Shown one piece after another: positions 39,155 through 44,553 of a stretch of DNA of 44,553 nucleotides. Source of the stretch: Desulfovibrio sp. OH1186_COT-070. Its GTDB lineage: Bacteria > Desulfobacterota > Desulfovibrionia > Desulfovibrionales > Desulfovibrionaceae. The position numbers and the translations under genes were made by a program. Numbering within the stretch: the first letter of the stretch is position 1; every line of letters begins with the position of its first letter. Where the stretch lies: the NCBI RefSeq assembly GCF_003860215.1, contig NZ_RQYH01000016.1, positions 1 through 44,553 of the forward strand, given 5' to 3'. Below the pieces are notes generated by a model. It saw only the letters and a list, made by a program, of their open reading frames with translations. It searched no databases and was not told the DNA's origin.

Positions 39155-39484
39155 ATGAAAGCACGCTACGGCCTGTCCCCATTTTCCGCCCTCGCGCTGA
39201 CGCTCGCCCTGCTGGCCGGTTGCGGCCCCAGGGATATCGGCACAGGCACCTCCCCGGAGCCCCCCCCCGAAGGCATTTCCACGGCAGACCAGTTGCGGTA
39301 TCCCGTGTACGGCGCAGGGGCAACACAGCGCATGCTCTACCTCTACAGCCATCCCGATATCACAGCCAACATGCAGCAATGGCGCATGCGGCACTTTGCC
39401 CGCGTCCACGGGCTTGCGCCCGTCAGCCCCGAAGACCCGCAATACCGGGCAGTGCCGCGTCAGGCCAGCCCTTTCCGGCAGTAA
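39155..39484 (+). CDS. Small predicted lipoprotein
   Basis: The 109-residue precursor has a signal peptide ending in a lipobox (LALLAGC, Cys at about residue 23). A Pro-rich linker and a C-terminal part (QRMLYLYSHPDITANMQQWRMRHFARVHGL) follow, which matches no family I know. It should be lipid-modified by Lgt, encoded 1.7 kb downstream. It is divergent from psd and 3 bases before the YdjM-like gene, so the two are probably cotranscribed. No strong ribosome binding site is visible. Confidence 0.75.
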   Translation: MKARYGLSPFSALALTLALLAGCGPRDIGTGTSPEPPPEGISTADQLRYPVYGAGATQRMLYLYSHPDITANMQQWRMRHFARVHGLAPVSPEDPQYRAVPRQASPFRQ

Positions 39485-39487
39485 GAC

Positions 39488-40633
39488 ATGGATCCGCTTA
39501 CTCACGCCGCCAGCGGCGCGGCAGCCATGCTGGCCATGCCCCGCCGCCCCTCCACCCGCTGGGCCGTACCTTTGGCCGCCCTGGCAGCCGCTTTCCCGGA
39601 TGTGGACATGCTGTTCGCCAACAGCCCCCTGAATCTGCTGCTCCTGCACCGCGGCATCACCCATTCCTTGTTTTTCGCTCCTCTGCTGGGCCTGCTGCTG
39701 GCCTTGGCGGCCCGCCCTCTCCAGAGCCACGGCACGCCCGGCCGGTGGAAGCTGCGCACGGTCTGGCTGTTCATGACCTGCATGGTTCTGCTGCACATCT
39801 GGCTTGACTGTATCACCACCTACGGAACCATGATTTTCCTGCCTTTTTCGTCTCTGCGGGTACGCCTCAACGCCGTTTTCATCATCGATTTTCTGCTGAC
39901 GCTCCCCCTGCTTTGGGCAATATGGCGCTGGCGCGCACGGCGTACCCTTCTGCTGCTTGTTCTGGCCTGGCTTTTCGTCTATCCCGCCTTCTCCATCGCC
40001 ATCAACGCCCACCACGAGGCACGGGCTACAGCCCGCCTGGCTGCCCAAGGCAGGGATGTGAGCCGGGTTGTCATTCTGCCTGATGCCCTGGCTCCCTTCT
40101 ACTGGCGCGCGCTGTACGCGGAAAACACCTCCGCAGGCCTGCGGGTGCACACACAGGGGCTGGACATGCTGGGCCGCCCCCACAGCCCCGAAGCAACAGA
40201 CACAGGACTTTCGCCCCACTGTGAAAAATCTCTGGCCGGGCAATCCGTGACGGCCGGAGCTTTTCTGGAGTTTACCCTACTGCCGGTGGTCAGCCCTCTG
40301 GAAGAAGGACTCGAACCACCCCCGGATACGGGCGTACCTCTGGCGGCTGACACCAGCTCCGTCTTGCGGTACACAAAAATCAGCGACCAACGTTTCGGCA
40401 GCAACCTGAAATTTGTTCGCAAAATCATGGCCGCGCGCGCGGGCTCTGAAGTGCCTTTCGCCCTTCTGACCGAAACAGCTTTTGCCCAAGGTCATGCGGA
40501 CGCTGACGGGCAGTGCGGGCGTCTTGTCCGCGAGGCCCTGCATTTTCCTAACCACGCCGCCGTACCCCGCTGGCAGCCCCCACAGCCGCCTTCAGAGCCT
40601 GCGCTCTGGCGGTGGCTTGTGGGTCTGCGGTAA
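39488..40633 (+). CDS. YdjM-like (DUF457) membrane-bound metal-dependent hydrolase
   Basis: The 381-residue inner-membrane protein opens with [12 protein letters not shown], then [17 protein letters not shown] and [13 protein letters not shown]. This conserved His/Asp set defines the YdjM/DUF457 family in the membrane half (about 1-170, four to five helices). The second half (about 180-381) is a soluble domain with no recognised fold. Substrates of the family are unknown; some members are LexA-regulated. It follows the small lipoprotein directly, and moaC begins 74 bases downstream. Confidence 0.85.
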   Translation: MDPLTHAASGAAAMLAMPRRPSTRWAVPLAALAAAFPDVDMLFANSPLNLLLLHRGITHSLFFAPLLGLLLALAARPLQSHGTPGRWKLRTVWLFMTCMVLLHIWLDCITTYGTMIFLPFSSLRVRLNAVFIIDFLLTLPLLWAIWRWRARRTLLLLVLAWLFVYPAFSIAINAHHEARATARLAAQGRDVSRVVILPDALAPFYWRALYAENTSAGLRVHTQGLDMLGRPHSPEATDTGLSPHCEKSLAGQSVTAGAFLEFTLLPVVSPLEEGLEPPPDTGVPLAADTSSVLRYTKISDQRFGSNLKFVRKIMAARAGSEVPFALLTETAFAQGHADADGQCGRLVREALHFPNHAAVPRWQPPQPPSEPALWRWLVGLR

Positions 40634-40707
40634 ATTGCCCGTTTTTCCGAACGGCAAAACAGCCTTGCCGCGCCGAGCTCCGACCACTCCCCAACCCGGA
40701 GGACATA

Positions 40708-41199
40708 ATGGATCAGACCTTCTCCCACCTCGACACTCAGGGTTCCATGACCATGGTGGACGTAAGCCACAAGCCCTCCACGGAACGCGTGGCCATTGCC
40801 CGTGCTGTGGTGGAGATGGCTCCGGGCACTCTGGAACTTCTGCGCAAGGCCGCTCTGCCCAAGGGTGACGTGCTTGCCTGTGCGAAGATCGCCGGGATCA
40901 TGGCGGCCAAGCGAACCGGAGAACTGATCCCGCTCTGTCATCCCCTCAGCCTGACCCATGCCGATGTACGCTTTCGTGTGATCCAGGAGCCGCCGCAGGT
41001 GGTCATTGAAGCCGAGGCACGGACAGTGGGCGCCACAGGGGTGGAAATGGAAGCCATTGTGGCCGCGCAGACTGCCGCCGCCACCATCTACGACATGTGC
41101 AAGGCCGTGCAGCGCGATATTGTTATCAGCAACGTGCGCCTGTTGTACAAGAGCGGCGGAAAAAGAGGCGTTTTTACGGCACCGGATTTCACCCGATGA
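40708..41199 (+). CDS. moaC: Cyclic pyranopterin monophosphate synthase
   Basis: The 163-residue enzyme converts 3',8-cyclo-7,8-dihydro-GTP to cyclic pyranopterin monophosphate in molybdenum cofactor synthesis. Signatures present are [52 protein letters not shown] and [22 protein letters not shown] with the catalytic lysine region. Length is standard. GGAGG lies 6 bases before ATG 40708. Its TGA overlaps the lgt start (ATGA). It supplies cofactor for Mop, encoded elsewhere in the window. Confidence 0.97.
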   Translation: MDQTFSHLDTQGSMTMVDVSHKPSTERVAIARAVVEMAPGTLELLRKAALPKGDVLACAKIAGIMAAKRTGELIPLCHPLSLTHADVRFRVIQEPPQVVIEAEARTVGATGVEMEAIVAAQTAAATIYDMCKAVQRDIVISNVRLLYKSGGKRGVFTAPDFTR

Positions 41200-42023
41200 A
41201 TATCTTTCCCATTGATCCCGTGGCCCTGACCATCGGCGGCCTGCAACTGCGCTGGTACGGACTCATGTATCTGGCGGGTTTTGCGCTGGGCTGGGGGCTG
41301 GGACGCTGGCGGGCCAGCCGCCCCGGTTCCGGCTGGACAGCCCATGAAGTGGACGACCTGCTGACCTGTGTCATGGTCGGCATCATTGTGGGCGGCAGGC
41401 TGGGCTATGTGCTGTTTTACGATCTGCCCGCCTATATTCATGACCCCATGGAGATTCTGCGCGTCTGGAACGGAGGCATGTCCTTCCACGGAGGATTGCT
41501 GGGAGTGCTGGCAGCCTTCTGGTATTTCGCACGCAGCCGGAAGAGGACGTTTCTGGAAGTATCGGACTTTATCGCGCCCCTGATCCCCCAAGGACTCTTT
41601 TTCGGGCGCCTGGGGAATTTCATCAACGCCGAATTGTGGGGCAAGGTCAGCGATGCGCCTTGGGCCGTGGTTTTTCCCGGCGGCGGCCCCCTGCCCCGCC
41701 ACCCTTCCCAACTGTATGAAGCCCTGCTGGAAGGACTGGTGCTCTTTGCGCTGCTCTGGATATTTTCCGGGAAAAAACGCAAGACAGGAGCGGTTTCCGG
41801 GCTGTTTGCCCTGGGGTACGGCCTGTTCCGCTCGGGAGTGGAATTTGTGCGCGTGCCCGACGCGCACCTGGGTTATCTGGCCATGGGCTGGCTGACCATG
41901 GGACAGGTGCTCTGCCTGCCGCTGATCATTGCGGGCATCTGGTTGCTGTGGCGCTCCTCCTCTGCCCCTGCAAAACGCGGCACGCATGGCGGGCGCGCAA
42001 AAGGCGGCTCTGGAGCACCTTGA
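41196..42023 (+). CDS. lgt: Prolipoprotein diacylglyceryl transferase
   Basis: The 275-residue inner-membrane enzyme transfers diacylglycerol from phosphatidylglycerol to the lipobox cysteine. It shows [25 protein letters not shown] (catalytic His region), the Lgt signature [25 protein letters not shown] and [11 protein letters not shown]. Seven hydrophobic helices fit the family. It is translationally coupled to moaC by an ATGA overlap; the functional link between them is not obvious. Confidence 0.97.
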   Translation: MNIFPIDPVALTIGGLQLRWYGLMYLAGFALGWGLGRWRASRPGSGWTAHEVDDLLTCVMVGIIVGGRLGYVLFYDLPAYIHDPMEILRVWNGGMSFHGGLLGVLAAFWYFARSRKRTFLEVSDFIAPLIPQGLFFGRLGNFINAELWGKVSDAPWAVVFPGGGPLPRHPSQLYEALLEGLVLFALLWIFSGKKRKTGAVSGLFALGYGLFRSGVEFVRVPDAHLGYLAMGWLTMGQVLCLPLIIAGIWLLWRSSSAPAKRGTHGGRAKGGSGAP

Positions 42024-42082
42024 CAGCACCCCGTTTTTTTGTGAAACTTTCTGCCGCTTGTTCACTTTTTTACGGAGTTCAC

Positions 42083-42301
42083 ATGGCCAAGGAAGGATCT
42101 ATTGAAGTTGACGGCATTGTGCAGGAAGCCCTACCTAATGCCATGTTTCGCGTGGAACTGGAAAACGGGCACGAAGTGCTGGCCCATATTTCCGGGAAAA
42201 TGCGCAAATTTTATATCCGCATCCTGCCCGGCGACCGCGTCAAGGTGGAGCTTTCGCCCTATGATCTTACCCGCGGCCGCATCACCTACCGCATGAAGTA
42301 A
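42083..42301 (+). CDS. infA: Translation initiation factor IF-1
   Basis: The 72-residue OB-fold protein has typical IF-1 sequence: [43 protein letters not shown] and [13 protein letters not shown]. It blocks the ribosomal A site during initiation. ACGGAG precedes ATG 42083. It converges on pgpA; a CCCGGCG/CGCCGGG stem without a T-run lies between the two stops. Confidence 0.98.
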   Translation: MAKEGSIEVDGIVQEALPNAMFRVELENGHEVLAHISGKMRKFYIRILPGDRVKVELSPYDLTRGRITYRMK

Positions 42302-42313
42302 ACCCGGCGGCCG

Positions 42314-42793
42314 TCAGGCGCCGGGCAGTGCCCCCAGCCAGCGCAGCAGGGCCACGCACGCCAAGGCCCATCCCCCCGCCACCACATCGTCGATCATGAT
42401 GCCGAAACCGCCGGGCAGCCAGTTTTCTGCGGCCCGCACCGGCCACGGCTTGAAAATATCGAACAGGCGAAAAAAAGCGAATGCGGCCAGTACCAGCCAA
42501 AAATCCGGTTTGGCAAAAGGCAGCAGCACCAGCCAGACGCCCACCAGTTCATCAATGACAATCTCGCCGGGGTCTCTGACGCCCAGCAGCGTCTCCGCGC
42601 GGCCGGCCGCCAGCCCCCCCAGCACAAAAAGCCCTGCCAGAACCACGATACGCCAGCCCAGGGGCAGAGGAAAAAAAACATAGGGGGCCAACAGGCAGGC
42701 CAGCAGTGTGCCCCAGGTTCCCGGCGCGCTACGATCCAGACCAGCCACTCCCAGGCGGCAGAACGACAGTATCAGCTTGTCTCCCGGCGTCAT
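42314..42793 (-). CDS. pgpA: Phosphatidylglycerophosphatase A
   Basis: The 159-residue membrane phosphatase converts phosphatidylglycerol phosphate to phosphatidylglycerol. It shows APGTWGTLLACLL, IVIDELVGVWL, FFRLFDIFKPWPVR and GGFGIMIDDVVAG, the conserved acidic residues of the PgpA family, with four hydrophobic helices. It makes the lipid donor used by Lgt, two genes away. The start is ATG 42793 with AGGAG upstream. Confidence 0.96.
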   Translation of the reverse strand: MTPGDKLILSFCRLGVAGLDRSAPGTWGTLLACLLAPYVFFPLPLGWRIVVLAGLFVLGGLAAGRAETLLGVRDPGEIVIDELVGVWLVLLPFAKPDFWLVLAAFAFFRLFDIFKPWPVRAAENWLPGGFGIMIDDVVAGGWALACVALLRWLGALPGA

Positions 42794-42956
42794 GCTTCCT
42801 CCTGTGCCGATGCTGCGCGCCCTGTTGCCAGGCGCACGGCGTCTCCGCTTTTTTGTACGGCCAACGCCGGGTCAAGGCAAGCTGTCGCCTTTGGGTTGTC
42901 ACCGGGCAGAGCCTGCACGCCGCAGGAACTTGTCGGCCCCGTCCGCTACGACTGTA

Positions 42957-43029
42957 CCCGCGCGCACGGAAGAAGGCAGGTGAACGATGCGGATTCCATA
43001 TGTAGGATGCTGCGCCCGCGCGCACGGAA
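42957..43029. repeat. 15-bp direct repeat in the pgpA/43090 intergenic region
   Basis: CCCGCGCGCACGGAA occurs at 42957-42971 and again at 43015-43029, 58 bases apart. The following bases are also similar (AAGGCAGGTGAAC and AATAGGTGGAC). The repeats lie just upstream of the unknown gene at 43090, in 296 bases of otherwise feature-poor DNA. They could be paired binding sites or a simple duplication. Confidence 0.5.
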
Positions 43030-43089
43030 AATAGGTGGACAAAAAGCCCCGGATTGCCTCCAGACCGTCTTTGGCATATAAAAAACCGC

Positions 43090-43515
43090 ATGGACAAAAA
43101 CCGCAGCGAACTTTTCGGCCATCTTGCCTATGACGACAGCCTGACCTACGAGTTGCTCTTGCAGGCAGAAGAAGAGCTGACAAGCCGGATCGGCGACCTG
43201 CTGTTACGGGCCGGAGCCGCGCATCTGGACTTTACCCCTCTGGGCGATGCGCTCATGTTCCAGTGCGCCTTTGAGCGACACAGGCTCTACATCTACCGCA
43301 AAATTGCTCTGGAGATGGCATCCCTGCTGCCCGAGGGCGTGCAGGGGCGTCTGCTCTGCGTGGACAAGACCCTTGGCCCCCTGCATGTGTACTGGCTGCG
43401 CAAAAACGTCTGGCAGGAAGAAGAACGCCCTGTTCCCGGCGAGCCACCCCGAGGACTCAGGCAATGGCACTGCGTGAGCGCAGCGAACGCGTGTGAGCCT
43501 GTGACGCAGGACTGA
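43090..43515 (+). CDS. Conserved-looking hypothetical protein
   Basis: The 141-residue soluble protein starts MDKNRSELFGHLAYDDSLTYELLLQAEEEL and has a mixed helix/strand pattern (LDFTPLGDALMFQCAFERHRLYIYRK, GRLLCVDKTLGPLHVYWLR). I do not recognise a family. There is no signal or transmembrane segment. The C-terminal 30 residues are Pro-rich, then HCVSAANACEPVTQD. No Shine-Dalgarno is seen before ATG 43090; TTG 43054 is an in-frame alternative. It is followed 73 bases later by tRNA-Leu. Codon use resembles the flanking genes, which supports it being real. Confidence 0.6.
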   Translation: MDKNRSELFGHLAYDDSLTYELLLQAEEELTSRIGDLLLRAGAAHLDFTPLGDALMFQCAFERHRLYIYRKIALEMASLLPEGVQGRLLCVDKTLGPLHVYWLRKNVWQEEERPVPGEPPRGLRQWHCVSAANACEPVTQD

Positions 43516-43588
43516 ACACCGCCGAAAAATCCGGCGAAAAAGTGGAAATCGTATATTCTTTTGCGGACAGAGCTTTTGGCATGACTGT

Positions 43589-43674
43589 GCCCGGATGGTG
43601 GAACAGGCAGACACAAAGGACTTAAAATCCTTCGCCTCTTTGGCATGCGGGTTCAAGTCCCGCTCCGGGTACCA
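43589..43674 (+). tRNA. tRNA-Leu (UAA)
   Basis: An 86-nt class II tRNA includes the encoded CCA (43672-43674). The acceptor is GCCCGGA with TCCGGGT, the anticodon arm AAGGA-CTTAAAA-TCCTT gives UAA, a variable arm follows, and the T arm is GCGGG TTCAAGT CCCGC with discriminator A. Mobile-element debris begins immediately on its 3' side. A TATATT at about 43552 is a likely -10. Confidence 0.95.
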
Positions 43675-43697
43675 TAAATGATTTCAGTCCCTTGCGT

Positions 43698-43719
43698 CAT
43701 TCCGGCAAGTGCTGGAATG
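43698..43719 (+). repeat. REP-like hairpin downstream of tRNA-Leu
   Basis: CATTCCGGCA (43698-43707) pairs with TGCTGGAATG (43710-43719), with one wobble and a 2-base loop. No T-run follows. The form resembles REP/BIME palindromes. Only one copy was noticed in this window. Confidence 0.4.
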
Positions 43720-43804
43720 GCGCGGCATGGGTGTGGTGTGTACACGCCATCAAAACGGAGTTCCCTTCCCTTTTCAAGGGACTGCTGTCAGATCAAGTCA
43801 AAAC

Positions 43805-43898
43805 TGGTTCAGCTACGCAAAACGAAGCCTTTCCTTCCTTGCCGCCGTGCAAATCAGGTGAATCTCATTGTGGGCAACAATAATTTGACGACACTATC
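43805..43898 (+). mobile_element. Right end of a decayed IS5/IS427-type element
   Basis: Reading from 43805 gives WFSYAKRSLSFLAAVQIR, the C-terminal signature of IS5/IS427 transposases (usual form RYAKxxxSFLAAVxIRCxxxW). A TGA (43859-43861) stands where Cys is expected, after which ISLWATII continues in frame to TGA 43886-43888. That stop sits inside the terminal inverted repeat TTTGACGACACTATC (43884-43898). The sequence before 43805 in the same frame no longer matches a transposase, so most of the element is lost or scrambled. Confidence 0.65.
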
Positions 43899-43900
43899 TA
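43884..43900 (+). repeat. 17-bp inverted repeat, left copy (IS terminal repeat plus TA)
   Basis: These 17 bases are the exact reverse complement of 44457-44473. The outermost TA of each copy is the likely target duplication; the inner 15 bases are the IS end. Confidence 0.8.
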
Positions 43901-44271
43901 GAAAATTTCTAAATTCAAACCTTTTTGATTATGGATGGCTTCTAGAGCCGTTTTTTTAACATACTGCTCTCTGGCCTCACACACCGCCCGATGATTGGTG
44001 TCCGCCCAAATAACAAGCTTCTGCATCGGTACAAGAAAAGAACGGCCAAGCTCCGTCAGTTGATACTCTACACGCGGCGGTACTTCGGGATAAATCGTGC
44101 GCAGTTGGAAATATCACCAATCTCACGTGAGAGCGCATTGAAGCGCAGAGTTTTTACCTCCAACGCTTCCAGAACCAGCAAACTCCACTGGTCGCCTATG
44201 CGGTCAAGCACGTCCCGGATTGGGCAGGGCTGTACAAATTCATAGTCGCTATCCTCAATCTTAACATCCAC
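43898..44271 (-). pseudogene. HxlR-family transcriptional regulator, internal deletion with frameshift
   Basis: The minus strand starts at GTG 44271, with GAGGAGG upstream, and reads FVQPCPIRDVLDRIGDQWSL, then LRFNALSREIGDIS, the HxlR winged helix. At about 44110 the frame breaks. In another frame RTIYPEVPPRVEYQLTELG, SFLVPMQKLVIWADTNH and a C-terminal tail continue to TAG at 43898-43900. The roughly 20 residues normally between DIS and RTIYPEV (recognition helix and linker) are missing, so the gene is dead. The last codons abut the IS terminal repeat. HxlR proteins often answer to aldehydes or redox-active compounds; the former target is unknown. Confidence 0.75.
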
Positions 44272-44458
44272 AAAACGCCTCCTCTTTCATGGTCACATTT
44301 TGCTGACCTGATAACTTTTCCGTGACTTCTTGCGCCAGCAAAACCGCTTTGCTATGAGCAGTTATGGTTTAGATAGTAGACCATTCTTTAAAATCATACC
44401 AGAGGCAATTACAAGTGCCGCCTCACAGCGGCGTTTGACGTTTTTATCAAAACTATTA
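44272..44458. other. Region between the broken HxlR gene and the IS left end
   Basis: The 187 bases are AT-richer than the core of the window. They carry the former promoter region of the HxlR gene, plus a GCCGC-rich patch with a small stem (GCCGCCTCACAGCGGC, 44418-44433). No gene is seen. Confidence 0.4.
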
Positions 44459-44473
44459 GATAGTGTCGTCAAA
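44457..44473 (+). repeat. 17-bp inverted repeat, right copy (IS terminal repeat plus TA)
   Basis: TAGATAGTGTCGTCAAA is the exact reverse complement of 43884-43900. It forms the left end of the IS element that runs off the window. Confidence 0.8.
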
Positions 44474-44553
44474 CTATGAATAGTATGATAACACCTCTTC
44501 CTGCATGACAGGAGAAGCTATGCGCGCACATCGACGACACGATATTTGTGACA
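44459..44553 (+). mobile_element. Left end of an IS5/IS427-type element (continues beyond window)
   Basis: A terminal repeat GATAGTGTCGTCAAA starts at 44459, flanked by TA, and is followed 47 bases later by a transposase start. The end sequence is identical to that of the decayed copy at 43884-43898 and the orientation is the same, so two related copies flank the broken HxlR gene. Confidence 0.75.
44520..44553 (+). CDS. IS5-family transposase, N-terminal fragment
   Basis: ATG 44520 follows AGGAGAAG. The visible residues MRAHRRHDICD match the usual start of IS427-group transposases (RRHDISDxxW). The Shine-Dalgarno is part of a small hairpin (TCCTG 44499-44503 with CAGGA 44509-44513), which could limit translation, as is common in transposase genes. 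The frame runs off the right edge. Confidence 0.7.
   Translation, partial: MRAHRRHDICD

Noticed and set aside
1-44553. CRISPR array, rRNA genes, replication origin
   Set aside because: No regularly spaced direct repeats, no rRNA-like stretches and no dnaA-box cluster were seen.

Overview
The window reads as chromosomal DNA of a Desulfovibrio-type sulfate-reducing deltaproteobacterium. The signs are a tetraheme cytochrome c3 with the CxxCH/CxxxxCH heme pattern, siroheme-route heme genes (siroheme decarboxylase family, hemL), corrin-ring genes, futalosine-pathway menaquinone synthesis, and a 907-residue molybdenum aldehyde oxidoreductase whose iron-sulfur cysteines and catalytic Glu fall at the positions I recall for the Desulfovibrio gigas enzyme. 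DNA is GC-rich and densely coding, apart from an AT-rich 260 bp promoter region and the two window ends.

Layout. (1) 1-730: phage-like debris, including a frameshifted AlpA-like regulator, next to tRNA-Ser(CGA). (2) 1344-2372: an RRM RNA-binding protein and a SLOG-like protein. (3) 2469-6596: a tetrapyrrole/cytochrome run (siroheme decarboxylase subunit, hemL, cbiG, cobJ, cytochrome c3). (4) 6815-8770: a 651-residue acidic protein with eight short I/L-D-x-LL motifs. (5) 8917-13088: a small ORF, menG, a DUF2065 protein on the other strand, a nucleotide-sugar dehydrogenase, mqnB and a polyprenyl diphosphate synthase. (6) 13116-16115: a large purL. (7) 16201-18063 (minus): a secreted GlcG/HbpS-like protein and an iron alcohol dehydrogenase.

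(8) 18322-31468 (minus): the most interesting part, an eleven-gene run. In transcription order it is MoeA-like protein, Mop aldehyde oxidoreductase, FAD/Fe-S dicluster redox protein, CxxC small protein, methyltransferase, C_GCAxxG_C_C protein, Tes/MJ0619-like radical SAM enzyme, PaaK-like AMP ligase, MocA-HD fusion, histidine phosphatase and XdhC. Most junctions are 4-bp ATGA overlaps. It looks like one translationally coupled system for making, loading and wiring a molybdenum hydroxylase, with several enzymes whose substrates are unknown. Two adjacent palindromes and a long structured leader lie upstream.

(9) 31988-32758: an RlpA-like protein, ended by a perfect bidirectional terminator. (10) 32921-39047 (minus): psd, pssA, leuA, leuC, leuD, leuB. 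(11) 39155-43515: a lipoprotein, a YdjM-like membrane protein, moaC, lgt, infA, pgpA (minus) and an unknown protein. (12) 43589-44553: tRNA-Leu(UAA), then a decayed IS5-type end, a broken HxlR regulator gene and the start of a second, fresher IS copy.

Functional links: moaC and the MoeA, MocA and XdhC homologues all serve molybdenum cofactor; mqnB, menG and the prenyl synthase serve menaquinone; ahb, hemL, cbiG, cobJ and c3 serve tetrapyrrole supply and use. All names come from motif reading and memory of the families; no search was run.
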